64,000 nt of DNA from Hemerocallis citrina (Eukaryota; Streptophyta; Magnoliopsida; Asparagales; Asphodelaceae): contig CM030366.1 of the NCBI GenBank assembly GCA_017893485.1, forward strand, positions 45,072,283 through 45,136,282, in the 5' to 3' direction. Under the pieces are notes generated by a model. That model did no database searches, was not told the origin of the DNA, and saw nothing but the letters and a program-made list of their open reading frames with translations. The first letter of the stretch is position 1, and each line of letters opens with the position of its first letter. Below, piece after piece: positions 10,980-22,690 of this stretch. Position numbers and translations under genes: made by a program.

Positions 10980-12110
10980 ATCAGCTCAAAAGTCAAGCCG
11001 CTGCTGAAATATTGTAAAATTCACAACAAATACTACGCTAATCTGAATATAACAAATTTAGACTGTATGGAAAGGTAGAAACCTCTACTACAATTCTCTA
11101 GTTGACAACCTCCTCAAATTCAGCCAACAAAAGGGTGAGAAAACTCCGAACACTCTAAACAGTGAGCTTCAGCCAAAAGGCCAGCTACTGTCGACTTGTA
11201 AAAGTCATAACTCATGCTACGGTTATCGGAATTCAACAAAATAAGGAATTTTATAAAGGTGGGAACCTCTACTACAATTCCCTAGTTTACAGCTTTCTCA
11301 AATTCCTTATACTCAAGTTTACTGATTTTTAACACGTGTTTGAAATCAACCAAAGACAACAGATTGTTGAAACCTGTAAAGCTCAAAACTCATGCTACGC
11401 TTATCAGAATTTAACAAAATAACACTTTTTAGAAAGGTGGGAACATGTAGTACAACTCTCTAGCTGAAAACCTTCTCAGATTCAGTCAACAAGAGGTAGA
11501 AAAACTCCGAACACGCTAAACAGTGAGTTTCAGCCAAAAGGCCAGCTGCTATCGACTTGTAAAAGTCATAACTCATGCTAGGCTTATCGGAATTCAACAA
11601 AATAAGAATTTTTGGAAAGTTGGGAACATATACTACAACTCTCTAGTTGACAACCTTCTCAGATTCAGTTAACAAGAGGTAGAAAAATCTCGAACACTCT
11701 AAACTGTGAGCTTCAGCAAAAAGACCAGCTGCTGTCGACTTGTAAAATTCATAACTCATCCTATGCTTATCGGAATTCAAAAAAATAAGACTTTTTAGAA
11801 AGGTGGGCACATCTACCATAACTCTCTAGTTGGCAACCTTCTCAGATTCAGTCAACAAGAGGTAGAAAAACTCTGAACACTCTAAACAGTGAGCTTTAGC
11901 CAAAAGGCCAGTTGCTGTCGACTTGTAAAAGTCATTACTCATGCTACACTTATCAGAATTCAAAAAAATAAAACTTTTTAAAAAGGTGGGAACATCTACT
12001 ACAAATCTCTAGTTGAAAACATTTTCAAATTTCTTGTGGAACTCAAGTTTCCTGATTTTATACACATGCCAAAATCAACCAACAACAGCAGCTTTTTTAT
12101 GCTCGCTATT
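10980..12110 (-). repeat. 183-bp satellite-like tandem array (about six units)
   Basis: The landmark CTACTACAATTCTCTAG or its variants begins near 11085, 11269, 11447, 11630, 11813 and 11996, a spacing of 178-184 bp. Each unit also carries AAAAGGCCAGCTGCTGTCGA and AACTCATGCTACGCTTATC. The array lies downstream of the minus-strand TATA box, so it would be in the leader of any transcript from it. Confidence 0.85.
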
Positions 12111-12705
12111 TTGGGGAAACGTTTTGTTTGACCTATCATACTAACCCATAAAAATCTAAAAAAATTAGAGCATGGTAATAATATAATTGAGAACCTCTCA
12201 TATTAATTTGGAGTAAAAATTTTAACTTTAGCACAAGTAATTAATTCCTAACCATCAAAACTACATACTAGTTATTAAAGATTGGATCTTTAGGGTTTTA
12301 TTTGAGTTCTACCACTTCACTCTTGTATGGAATTTATTCTAGTACACAATCATCAATATGCACATGAGTTTAGTCCAAGTTCTTCACTTATTTACATATA
12401 ACAACAATAATAACAATAACAATCAAAAGTTGAGAAACCCCCACCTCTAGTTACTAATAGGAAGGACTTGCTAGCTTCCTTCTCCTTCCTTGTTCTTGCT
12501 CCTCTTCAAGAACAATTTCAAACAAACTAACTCATTCTATTTTTTATTTGATCTCTCTTTCTTTTCTTTTCTTCTCAATTTTTTTCTAAATTTAAAACAA
12601 GTAAAAGAATAAGAAAATATAAGAGAAGAAGAGAAGGAGTGAGAAGAGAATGGAGGAACAAAAATGAAAGGGGGCTTGCCCTAGGGTTGGCCGGCCATGG
12701 AGGGT

Positions 12706-12713
12706 CTTTTATA
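12706..12713 (-). promoter_or_regulatory. Minus-strand TATA box
   Basis: On minus the sequence reads CCTATAAAAGACCCTCC, followed by a C-rich leader and then a CT-rich stretch. The match to a plant TATA box is strong and it faces the 183-bp array. Confidence 0.5.
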
Positions 12714-12946
12714 GGAGGAGGAGGGGTGAGGATGAGGGTGAGGTGATGTGGACTAGATCCTATGGCAACAATTCAATCAAGTTAATCAAATTGATAATAT
12801 AAACTCTTATCCCTTCAATCTAATCCTAGCCACCCATTTTGATCATGATTGATCAAAATAATAGTTATTTTTCCCAAAATCACATACTACATGATTTCAT
12901 ACAAACATACGAAATCGATACCGTACATATACGTACATACATCAAT

Positions 12947-14713
12947 AATTTAATACTCATTCTTACCTCATAGTACATTAACATTCGTTCTCATTCCACA
13001 CCAATATTCTTTTACAGGTCATGAGACAACTTATTTTACCTTTTATTTTCTCATCTTTCGAATAAAACTCACTTTGCCATTTTAATTCTCATTCTTATTT
13101 TATAATACACTTAACTTTATTTTCGTTCACATTTCCTCACACAGCTTACTTTTCTTATCATTCATACATTGCATAACAAAATTTCTTTGCTTCTCATATT
13201 CATTCCCAAAACATACTTTCTTTACCTTTCATATTTATTCTCATAACACATTTTCTTCACTTTTCATATATATTTATCTAGCACCATTCATTCACTTTTT
13301 CTATTCATTTTATAATATAACTCACTTTACTCTTCATTCTCATTTCATATTATAACTCATTTATAATATAACTTACTTTACTCTTCATTCTCATGTCATA
13401 ATACACTTGCTTAAATTTTCATTTTCATCTCAAAACACACTTTACTTTTCTTTTCGTTCTTATCAAATAATATAACTTTCACTTTCATTCACATCTCATA
13501 TTACAACTATCATATCAATACCCCACCGATCTACCATGGAGTTGTGCCTAGGCAGGTAGTTCCAACCATTTCCACCAAAATAGCAGGTGAGTAGTTCATC
13601 GAAAAAATTCCAAGGCATACCAATCTCATGTCGTATCATGTTTTTAATTTAATATCCATTCTCATCACATAACATATTTTCTTTGCTTTTCATTCTCATT
13701 CACATAAACATTGCGGCCATACAGGGCTTACGCACCACAACGCTGCCATGCAGGTCTTACGCATCAAATGCACATCGCTGCCATACAGGTCTTATACATC
13801 ACATATCGCTGCCATATTGGTCCTACGCATCAAATACACATTGCTGTCAAACAGGTCTTACGCATCAAATTCACATAACTACCATACAGGTCTTACGCAT
13901 CACATACAAATCATTGGCATATAGGTCTTACGCATCAAATACACATCACTGCCATACAGGTCTTACGCATCAAATACACATAACTGCCATACAATTCTTA
14001 CGCATCATATACACATCGCCGCCATATATGTCTTATGCATCATATACACATTGCTGCCATACAGTTCTTATGCATCAAATACACATATCACTGCCATACA
14101 GGTCTTACACATCAAATACAGATCGCTGCCATACAGGTCTTATGCATCATATACACATCGCTGCAATACAGTTTTACGCATCAAATACACATATCGCTGC
14201 CATATAGGTCTTACACATCAAATACAAATATCACTGCCATACGGGTCTTACGCATCAAATATAACTCCTATTTCCCAGATATAAATTTGTAGCATATATA
14301 TAACTCATGTTCCCAGGTATATCCTAGGCCTATGGGGTCTAGCCCAAACCCCTAGGAGATTGTGCGGCACTGCAATATTAAATTATCTCCTTTATATCTC
14401 CGTATATATAAATATCCTTTCTATCTTCATATATAAATATATCTACTTTATAATATAACATGAATTTATCTCCTTTATAATAACCTCCCTTATAATATAT
14501 CTTGCATATCTCCTTTGTAATATATCTCCTTTATAATATAATTTCTCCTTATAACAGGAATGTATATAACTCCAATATCTTCATAAGCATATATAAGCTA
14601 TTAATCACATCAATTATCCTATAAAATTCTCATTTATCAACCACACATCACACACCCACATCATGCCAATTTCACATTACATTATCACATAAATTTTCCA
14701 ATTTGTCACCCGT
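12947..14713 (-). repeat. Element H, 3' LTR, distal part
   Basis: It aligns with 36945-38038 from AATTTAATACTCATTCTTACC onward, through the block GGAGTTGTGCCTAGGCAGGTA (13550) to the 35-bp array. The part beyond the array (14270-14713) aligns instead with 51560-51985. About 1 kb of the LTR end seen in the other copy (35921-36940) is missing here. The text is AT-rich and non-coding. Confidence 0.8.
13705..14265 (-). repeat. 35-bp tandem array in LTR of H (about 16 units)
   Basis: Units read CATACAGGTCTTACGCATCA followed by AATACACATCGCTGC. The spacing is mostly 35 bp, with 29-37 bp variants. The same array occurs in the other LTR (37728-38033 and 51499-51575), so it predates the insertion of H. 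ORFs rich in HIAAIQ and SYASNTH here are repeat artefacts. Confidence 0.88.
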
Positions 14714-15289
14714 TGTTGCCGCTGATTTCAGTATGGGGGCAAGTAGATGAATTTGTGGGTTCGGAGAAATCAAACGTGCCAAACCTGAACTTTTCCACTG
14801 TTGTTTGGGTGGCTTCTTGCTGCTCCAGTTAACCTGCACAAAGTTCGAAATACTGGGGTTGATCCTGGTGATAAACCCTCCGATGCTCTTTTCAGTACTC
14901 AGAAAAGAATATGAAAGAGCTTTAGGTTGGTAAAGAGTGATCACCTTGTAACCGTAGGAGGTAGGTGGATTTATAGTCGCCGTGGGGACCTGTTTCGAGA
15001 TAAGAATAAAACTCTACTCCCCGGCGTAGCTGGATAGAAGTGGTTAGATCCACCTCCTAGGGATAAGGGCAAATCAAGATTTCTCCATATCCTTTGGAAC
15101 TGGCTCTTAACGGGTTGGGACCCATACCGAGTTGAACAGATCCGTTCATGGGTTATTGGGCCCTAGAGAAGAGACCCAATTCCCATTTCGGACCCGTATG
15201 TAGGTGAGATTACCGTTTTGCCCCTGTAAACTTTAAGATTCGTACCCAATTTAAACGGTTCCGATTTAATCCTATTTTTAGCCATATCA
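14714..15289 (-). repeat. Element A, 3' LTR
   Basis: On minus it begins TGATATGGCTAAAAATAGG and ends AGCGGCAACA. It aligns with 26735-27311 with many substitutions. A minus-strand TATA equivalent lies at about 14969-14976. Confidence 0.88.
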
Positions 15290-15309
15290 TGAGCCCCCCA
15301 CTCCTAAAG
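15290..15309 (-). other. Element A polypurine tract
   Basis: On minus the sequence TTTAGGAGTGGGGGGCTCA abuts the TG of the 3' LTR. The same tract occurs in element C at 63194-63213 and, diverged, in B at 38633-38652. Confidence 0.7.
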
Positions 15310-15729
15310 ACTGTTAGTTACAACATTTGAGGAGTAGTTTTGCTGTTTCAATGGCGCACAGGATTTTATCAGAGTTCTTAAAGGGAGTTCGAATCTTGTT
15401 CGAGGAGTAAAGGTGTTTAATGAGTTGGCAACATGCCCAAGATTGCTCCAAGGTTCTTCTGGATTTTTGGTGATTTTTCTCGATTTTTACATTATTTTTC
15501 GAATCAGTTATTCAATTTTGCAAAGTGAGGATTTATTTTCCGAGAGCGCTAATTAATTATTCTAACTAATAATTGTTTACCCAGGGGCTCAAAAATATTT
15601 TCCCAAATTTATAATTATTTTTTAGAATTTTAAATTAATTTTCTCGAATTTTTAATCATTTTTTTGCAATTTTTAAATATATAAATTGAATTAATAAATA
15701 AAAATAGATTTAATCACGGTATTATCGAT
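15310..15729. other. Element A, AT-rich spacer
   Basis: No gene is visible. Runs of the type TTTTTAGAATTTT and AATTTTTAAT dominate 15480-15710. Equivalent AT-rich spacers follow the 3' LTR of B (38900-39030) and C (63370-63630). Confidence 0.6.
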
Positions 15730-16790
15730 GTTGACGAATCTGGGACGTCCATCGCTTACCGGCGCAAATATCTGAATGATCAGTGGGTGGATCTGTGCTT
15801 AGGTGATGTGGCTAAATCTGGGGCGTTCATCAGGTTTCAGCGAGAATTTCGTAGTGTTCGAATGGTCCATCTGTCGCACAAGCATTTTTTTTGAATGATC
15901 ATCTCGGTGGCTCGGTTGCTTGGATTTCATATTCCGAGCGACGTGGTGCAATCAGGGCCGTATGATGAAGATCAAGCGCGAATCATGAGGAAAGAGCAAT
16001 TTTTTGCCAATACGCAGCTCGGTGCCTCGGTTGATCGGATTTTGATTCTGAGCCACGTGGCACAATCAGGGCCGTCTGATGAAGATCAGGCGTGAATCAC
16101 GAGAGAAGAATAATTTTTTGCCAATACGCAGCTCAGTGCCTCGGTTGCTCGGATTTTGATTCCGAGCGACGTGGCACAATCAGGTTTGTCTGATGAAAAT
16201 CAGGCACGAATCACGAGAAAAAAGTGATTTTTCGCCAATATGCAGCTCGGTGCCTTGGTTGCTCAGATTTTGATTCCGAGCGACGTGGCACAATCAGAGC
16301 CGTCTAATGAAGATCAGGCACGAATCACGAGAAAAGAGTGATTTTTCGCAATACGTTGCTCGGTTCCTCAGTTCCTCGGTTGCTCGGATTTTGATTCCGA
16401 GCAACGTGGCGCAATCAGGGCCGTCTGATGCAGATTAGGCACAGATCAGAGAGAAGAGTGATTTTTCACCAATACGCAGCTCGTTGCCTCGGTTGCTTAG
16501 ATTTTGATTCGGAGCGACGTGGCGCAATCAGAGCCATCTGATTGAGATCAGGTGCGAATCACCAAGAATAAGGCGTGAATCACGAGGAAAAAGTGATTTT
16601 TTGTGATGTGGTGAGATCTGAGCCATTTGATGAAGATCAAACGCGAATCATGAGGAATTAGTAGTTTTTCCCCAATACGCAGCTCGGTCCCTCGGTTGCT
16701 CGGATTTTGGTTCTGAGCAATGTGGCGAGATCTGAGCTGTTTGATTGAGATCAGGTGTGAATCACGAGGAATTAGGCATTTAGGCTTCTA
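15730..16790 (+). repeat. 114-bp tandem array with ACGTGGC motifs
   Basis: ACGTGG(C/T) occurs at 15941, 16055, 16169, 16283, 16404 and 16517, spaced 113-121 bp. Decayed versions (ATGTGG) lie at about 16612 and 16720. Each unit also carries GCTCGGATTTTGATTCCGAG, CAATCAGGGCCGTCTGATGA and AATCACGAGAAAAGAGTGAT. ACGTGGC is the core of plant G-box/ABRE elements, and 16054 is a full CACGTG. The array ends about 50 bp before the TATA box of the antisense gene, so it may be its upstream regulatory region. Confidence 0.85.
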
Positions 16791-16845
16791 ATGGGCCTCT
16801 GGGGGGGCCAAAACGTCTGAAAGCCCACCCAAATCCCCTTTTGTG

Positions 16846-16852
16846 CTATAAG
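16846..16852 (+). promoter_or_regulatory. TATA-like box of antisense gene in A
   Basis: TTGTGCTATAAGATCTTATT is followed by a C/T-rich leader (CCCCCATTCTTCACTTCTCAC). The same GCTATAAG plus CT-rich leader occurs at the equivalent place in B (40427-40433). The start region of the gene is about 190 bp downstream. Confidence 0.55.
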
Positions 16853-17037
16853 ATCTTATTCCCCTGTCACCGCTCCCCCATTCTTCACTTCTCACTTTAC
16901 TTTTCACTTTCTAAACTATTTCTTGTTCTCAAGTGGTGCTGCTAGCGGTTGTGGCCAGGCAATCAACTTTTCGATGAACTATTCCGACCGTAGCCCTCAC
17001 ATCAAGGTAATTAAATATCTTAACTTGTACCTAAAGA

Positions 17038-19137
17038 TTTCAAGAGTGTCTTCGGGGAGTGAGACCTCCACCTCGGACCGAGATAGCAACCGACCCTTAC
17101 TGGTCTCCTCGGCAGTGAGCAAGGGGAAGGAAGTAGTAAGGTCGGCGATCGTGGAGACCACCGTAGAGAGTGTGAAGGGGGCTGGCGCGTTAGGTCGGCC
17201 ACCATCCACGATATCGAACCTCAGGAAGGTGGAGTACTCCGAAGACCTTCTGTCCAATGTGGTATACGGGAGGTCTGCCACCTACGAGGAGAATAGTCCG
17301 AGGACCCTTCTGAGGTTGATGACATCCCCTTGATTCTGCTCGAGGCAGATCTTCAGCGTATCAGGAAGGGGTTCAAGATCCCGAAGGAGTACACCTTGCT
17401 CCTCCCAGGTCTGGGCTTCTGAGCGTGATGGAGACTTCGCCCAACACGTGCGTCTTCCCCTACGATGCACTCAACGCCGGCCTTCAGCTACCCCTGCCAC
17501 CATTCGTGATCGAAGTGCTACAATGGTATGGACTGAGCCCAGTGCAGTTCATGCCGAACATGTGGCGGCACGTCATCACCTTCATCCTCCAATGCTAGGC
17601 CGTAGGGGTCGATCCTCGGCTCGTCTTGCTTCGTAGTCTCTATCAGATCTGCCGCATGAGTAAGATGGAGTACCGGTATTACCTGTCTCCACGAAAGGGG
17701 GTCAAGTTGATCGAGAATCCGGACTCCATCAATCATTGGAAGGAGAAGTACTTCCTGATCCGAGGACCCGAGTTGTGGAGTTTTTCGACGAGGTGGAAGG
17801 AAGACGTTCTGAAGTGGGCGAAGGCCGAGCCGGTGCTGACTAAGGAGGAAGAGGAGGTCGTGTCGAAGATCCTCGGTCTTCCGACCCTGAGTTGGAAAGA
17901 TATCACCAAGGGGGTCCTCTTCGGTGGGGGTCTCAGTCCGATCGACCCTAGTATGCTCTGTCTATATTTTTTCTTAACTATTGTTCTCTTCATGCGCTAA
18001 CTCTCTTCGGTTTATTCTTTTTCAGAGGCCCCCGGTATGGATTTCAAAGCTATGTTGGTGAAGCGAGGTGCGGGCACCTCGAAGGGATCAGACAATCAGA
18101 AGAGGAAGAGGACGACGACGGGACCCTCGTCCGGCCGAGCTGCCCAAGCACCTTCGGCTCCCACGGCAGTTGTGGACTTGGCCTCCGCCTCCCCCTCTGC
18201 TCCTCAAGCGGCCCTTCCCTCAACCACAGCTTGCGAGCCTTCTGCCGATGCGTTCTCCGTCGGAACTGCGCTAGCGCTCGAAGTTCCGCCCTTCACTGCT
18301 GAGGTCGAGGCTATCCTGATCAAGGATCACAAGAAGCTCTTCATCCCCGATTGGCGGGTGATGAAGCTCGACGGGTTCCTCGGTGATGCCGCAATGAGTA
18401 TGCAGGTCGTGCGCCACCTGCCGACCCCAAAGGACCGGGCGGCACTGAAGGCGGGAACCGTGGGCGACGACGCGCTAGAGATCGCCCGGGCCACGAAGTC
18501 GGTAAGTATCCTTGTTGTGCTCTTCAAAATTTCAAAATTAGTTGTTTTTTATTCTCAAGTCTTTTTTCCTTCGACTTTCAGATTACATGTCACTTTAGTC
18601 ACCTGCTAGAGCAGTTCGCCGAGCAGGAGAAGGAACTGAAGATGACGAGCAACAAGGACAGGGCTGACCGAGCTAAGGCCGTGAAGATGTACGAGGCCGA
18701 GCAATGGCTCTCGGAGTCACAAGCCATTCAGATCGGCAATTTGGAGGCGGCGCTAGCCAAGGTGAACAAGCGCATCGCTCCTGAAGCGATGAGCCGAGCG
18801 GGAGAGGGAAAAGGCCTTGAAGGCTTCAGAGGAGATGGCAAAGGAGCGGGCGGCAGCGGTGGCTGAGGCGAAGAAGGCTATCCAAGTCGAGGTGGAGGCC
18901 CACATGCTCACCAATATGGAGGAGTACTACGCTCGAGCGCTCAAGCACGTCGTGGCCCGCATCCACGACTTCGATAGCTCCAGTTATAACCTATACGCCC
19001 CCCTTGAAGGCAAGCAGATTTTGGCCATTGCCAGAGTCAAGGCCGAGGGAGAAGGAGAAGGGGATGAAGAGGACGTGGCGGTGGTGGCGAATCTGGAGAG
19101 GGCGCTTGTGACGGTGCCGAGCGAGAGTGTGGAGTAG
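17038..19137 (+). pseudogene. Antisense accessory gene (aORF) of element A, broken
   Basis: This gene runs opposite to gag-pol. By alignment to the copy in B it has three exons: 17038-17950, 18026-18501 and 18582-19137. The introns are 75 and 80 bp with GT...AG ends, and splicing keeps frame at both junctions. Exon 1 encodes a domain like the 'putative gypsy type transposon' family (block LPPFVIEVLQWYGLSPVQFM, then RYYLSPRKGVKLIENPDS). Exon 2 is basic and Ala/Pro-rich, then carries FIPDWRVMKLDGFLGDA. Exon 3 is charged and coiled-coil-like, with the conserved EAHMLTNMEEYYARALKH. Damage: GTG where B has its second ATG, frameshifts near 17310 and 18800, TGA near 17420 and TAG at 17596-17598 where B has CAG. 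Its function is unknown. Confidence 0.78.
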
Positions 19138-19322
19138 CACCTCGAGGTGGCTCCTTGACTTTGTTTTCATTTTGTATTGCCTTGTAGCGGACTGGCCACC
19201 GCATTTTGTATTTGTAAACATCTAAGAAAATGAATATTTTTGACAGAGTGTTAAACTTGTGTCCAAGCTGTCCCTTAGGAGCTTTGTTTAAACTTAGTAT
19301 CTTTATGTTCTGGCCTTTTCAG
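19138..19322 (+). other. 3' region or intron after aORF exon 3 (A)
   Basis: It is non-coding and holds the phrase GCGGACTGGCCACCGC, which is also present after exon 3 in B (42927-42942). Both copies follow it with an A-rich signal-like stretch (AAGAAAATGAAT here). It ends in a splice-acceptor-like CTGGCCTTTTCAG. Confidence 0.5.
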
Positions 19323-19850
19323 AATGCCGAAGCAACCCAAATTGTTGAAGTTTCTTAGACGGCCGAAGTATCACGCCTCCGGTCTGCTTTAGGGGTCACG
19401 AGGTTGGGCCTCGCTCAGACTCGAGAGAGGCTTTTCAAAGCCGAGTCGGAGCTGAACCATCTTAAGCTGATGTTGGCTCGTCGTGACTCCAAGCTGAAAT
19501 GACTAGAGCAGTAGGCTCGCGAAGTGCCTCCTGAAGGGGAGGAGATATGTCCCTCGATGGCCTTCAATAAAGGCCTGAGACTCAAGTTCCTTCGCCAATC
19601 CATGTTCGAAGTCCGGGCTGAGCGAGAGGGGTTAAAGAATGTCGTGCTCGAGAAGAGCTTTGAAGCGGTGCACCTTCGGAGGGCTATCTCGGAGGCTTCT
19701 CGTGGGGACAGCTCTAGCCGAATACCTCGCCAGAAGATCAGAGTGATGGACGACTCGCTGAAGGAATGGGTCGTGGAGCTAGAGGGAGAGAACTATCGTC
19801 TACGACGGCTATCTGAGGGGAGAAACATCAGAACCACTTCCTGCCCCTGA
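19323..19850 (+). pseudogene. Coiled-coil second reading frame after aORF (A)
   Basis: It begins right after an acceptor-like TTTTCAG, as does the matching region in B. The frame reads a Leu/Glu/Arg-rich, coiled-coil-like protein. The block AEVSRLRSALGVTRLGLAQT aligns loosely with TEVSYLRTELEKTKDALSC in B. Stops are present in A near 19357 and 19500, and the clean part starts at 19524. It may be a further exon of the antisense gene or a separate small ORF. Confidence 0.5.
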
Positions 19851-20269
19851 GGTGAAAACTCTCAAGGAAGGTCGTTCCACAAGTTGGTGCTATGCTAGCC
19901 CCCATCTCGAGGCACCCCGGGGATGCACAGAGCGGAGTGGCTGGCTCGTCATGCGGAGCATATGTTAGGGCGACACTTAGGCTCTTAGGCGCCGAAGATG
20001 CAACTCGGCTTGCCGGTCTGGAGACCTCCACGGAAGTAAGCCACAGCAGCACGATGCTCGCCGACCTCGGTTATCTCTTAATAGAAGTGTCCCACTGCCT
20101 AGGAGGGGTTAGGGTAGTCTTTGTAATTTGGTTTTCTTTGTTCTACATGAGTCTTGTATCTCGATGTAAAGATGAGTTGTTGATCTATAATCAGACTTGT
20201 ACCTCAAAATTTTGAAATAATATGCTTCGAGCTTCTTGAACTTGTGTGTTTTGCTAGCGTTTGCCAGTG
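19851..20269 (+). other. Non-coding stretch after the antisense gene (A)
   Basis: No supported gene. It aligns loosely with 43660-44080 in B, for example around CGGAGTGGCTGGCTCGTCA. It probably holds the 3' end of the antisense transcript. Confidence 0.4.
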
Positions 20270-20720
20270 TCAACAGTTGTAGGAGCATATCTCAAATGAT
20301 GAGCTATTTTGTACTCGCTCGTTCGCAAGTAGCAAAAATTGCGTCGAACTACGCATTGGACTCCGAACTTGTTGTTTAGAGGATATCAACTGATGTAGGA
20401 GCAATTTCGAATGGTGAACCACTTCGTACTCGCTTAGAAGCAAGTAGTTAAAGTGGAATCGAACCAAGTGTTGGACTCCGAGCTTGTCATTTAGAGAATA
20501 TTAACAGCTGTGGGAGCAATTCCGAATGGTGAATGGCTTCGTACTTACTTAGAAACAAATAGTTAAAGTAGAATCGAACCAAGTGTTGGACTACGAACTT
20601 TTTGTTTAGAGAATATCAACAGCTGTGGGAGCAATTCTGAATGGTGAACCGCTACGTACTCGCTTAGAAGCAAGTAGTTAAAGCGGAATCGATCCAAGTG
20701 TTGGACTCCGAACTTGTTTT
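20270..20720. repeat. 115-bp tandem array in A (four units)
   Basis: (G/A)TTGGACTCCGA(A/G)CTTGT starts at 20355, 20470, 20585 and 20700, exactly 115 bp apart. Units also hold GTGGGAGCAATTCCGAATGG and GAATCGAACCAAGTG. The same unit, with the same length, is repeated seven times in B (44080-44890). Confidence 0.92.
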
Positions 20721-20903
20721 TTTTTAGAGAGTTTCACACATCTCAGAGCAAACCAACTAGATTATTATAGACAAAGAATTCCCAGGAAGTATCGCCTTTA
20801 TTAAAGATGACTTGAGTGGCTGCTTCTGAGTTGCAAGTCACTTTTACATTTTGAAAAGAAAAATAACAAGATAGATAAAAACACCAAATAGGAACTGCTC
20901 AAC

Positions 20904-22286
20904 TCAGGAGTTGCTTAAAGTTGCTTGGAGTGGTGTTACAACACCCTCTTGGTACTTCATCAAGTGGTCAGCATTCCAAGTCTTCGTTATTCTCCTGCCC
21001 CCCCGGGTCTTCGAGTTGATATGCGCTTGGGCGAATAACCCGGAGACCCTATATGGACCTTCCCAGTTGGGCGCTAGCTTGCCCTTCTTACTTAGAAGAG
21101 AGATTGACAACTTTCAGAGAACTAGGTCCCCCTTTTTAAGATTAGTGGGGTGGACCTTCTTATTGTAGGACTGGGTTATTCTTCGTCGGTAAGTCTCTTG
21201 TCGGATGAAAGCCATTTCGCGGATCTCATCAATGAGGTACAAACTGTTGCAAAGTTGATTTGCATTCTGCTATTCACTGTAGGCGATAATTCGGGGCGAA
21301 GGTAGGCCGACCTCTAGAGGGATGACAGCTTCGGAGCCATAAGTGAGATTGAAGGGGAGCTCTCCTTCGGAGTTCTCTTCGTGGTGCGATAGCTCTATAG
21401 CACGTTGGGAAGCTGTTCGACCCATAATCCCTTGGTGGATTTATCAAGCCTCTTCTTTAGGCTGGATAGTATTTGTTGATTAGCGTTCTCCGCTTGGCCA
21501 TTGGACTGAAGGTGGGATATTGAGGAGAACCACTGCTGGATGCCGAGGTTGGTGCAGAAGTTGCGAAAAGTTACCCCGGTGAACTGGGTTCCGTTGTCGG
21601 TTACAAGGATACGAGATACGTCGAACCGAAAAATAATGTTCTTCCAAAAGAACTTCTAAACCTTGTTCTCCGTAATTGTTGCAAAGGGTTCGGCCTCGAT
21701 CCGCTTGGAAAAGTAATCTATCGCCACGACAAGGAACTTCAGTTGGCCTGGCGGTGGGGGGAAGGGTCTGAGCAATTCCATCCCCCATTGCGAAAGGAAT
21801 GGGACTCACTAAGGAGGAGAGTTGAGCTTGTGGTAGGCGACGGATCGGAGAGAATCTCTGGCAGGGGCCGCATTGGCGGACGTACTGTTCGGAGTCGCTA
21901 AGGAGTGTGGGCCAGAAGTAGCCATAATTTAAAATTTTACGGGCGAGGGATCTTGCCCCCAAGTGCGCGCCACACATCCCGTAGTGGGCCTCCTTCATGG
22001 CATAGTGTGCTTCTTCGGGGGAGAGACACTTTAGGTAGGGTCTGCCATCGATCCGAGTATATGAGCATTTGTCCATGACTCCATCAAGGAGTGTGTACCG
22101 CTCGGCTCTGGTCTTGACTCTCCTAGCCTCTCTTGGGTCCGTCGGAAGAACTCCATCTCTGAGGTACTCGAGTAGGGGTTTCATCCAATTTTCCCTAAAT
22201 GTTAGGAGCATAGTCTCCATCGGCTCTAGGCTGTCTTCCTCAATACTGGGTCTCAGGAGGACCTCTATCAATACGGTCTGCTCCAA
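20904..22286 (-). pseudogene. pol: pol: integrase of element A, frameshifted
   Basis: On minus the zinc region is clear: HYGMCGAHLGARSLARKIL, then VRQCGPCQRF (HHCC). The catalytic core continues in several frames after SSLVSPIPFAMGDG and cannot be read as one protein. The end is recognisable at 20904-21110: KGKLAPNWEGPYRVSGLF and TKTWNADHLMKY match the C-terminus of the integrase in B. The overall length matches B, so the damage is by small indels and substitutions rather than deletion. Confidence 0.82.
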
Positions 22287-22328
22287 ACCCTGGAGGGAGG
22301 AGGAGGCGATCCTTGAGAGGGCGTTCGC

Positions 22329-22690
22329 CTATGCATTTTCCTCTCGGGGGACTCGCTGGAGTTGTGCTTCTTCAAATAGAGCCAGCAGCCTTTTGAATTT
22401 TGCCAAGTACTTGGCCATGCGCTCATCTCTTTCATCGTACTCCCCAGACACATGGTTCACGACTAGCTGCGAATCACTGAAGACCTGGATACGCTTGGCC
22501 CCTGCTTTTGAGCGATGCAGAACCCCGATATGAGGGCCTCGTATTCGGCTTCGTTGTTCAATGCACGAAAGTTTACACAGAGGGAATATTGCATAACGAA
22601 ACTGTCTGGGCCGCTCAAGATGACCCCAGCTCCACTTCCGTCGGTGCACGAGGATCCGTCAACATACACAGTCCAAACCAAGGGTTCATC
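22329..22690 (-). pseudogene. pol: pol: archaeal-type RNase H (second RNase H) of A
   Basis: A second RNase H follows the normal one, a hallmark of Tat-lineage elements. Landmarks on minus are WTVYVDGSSCTDGSGAG (Asp), NNEAEYEALISG (Glu), VFSDSQLVVNHVSGEYD (Asp) and the end VPREENA. All visible acidic residues are kept. A frameshift near 22500 puts the last half in another frame. Confidence 0.85.

Larger units (their letters stand above)
8507..12946 (-). other. LTR-like minus-strand unit with satellite arrays, truncated
   Basis: This non-coding region lies between the first chromovirus and element H. It holds a minus-strand TATA box (12706-12713), a 183-bp array and a 39-bp array, in that order on minus. 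The 39-bp array is interrupted by a solo-LTR-like insertion. The layout (promoter, leader, tandem repeats, no ORF) resembles a long retrotransposon LTR or a non-autonomous element. I could not find matching terminal copies or a target-site duplication. The stretches 8507-8620 and 12120-12650 hold nothing else I recognise. Confidence 0.4.

Noticed and set aside
10762..12941. A complete LTR with TG...CA ends at 10762 and 12941
   Set aside because: Ends can be chosen to look right (TGTTAATAATTAGCG on the left) but the flanking pentamers do not match and no second copy is present.
10500..14265. CRISPR-like direct repeats
   Set aside because: The tandem units abut without unique spacers and the DNA is plant nuclear.
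13683..14292. Frames of 77-174 residues with HIAAIQ repeats (also 37705-37953)
   Set aside because: They are the 35-bp tandem array read in frame; there is no start context and no homology.
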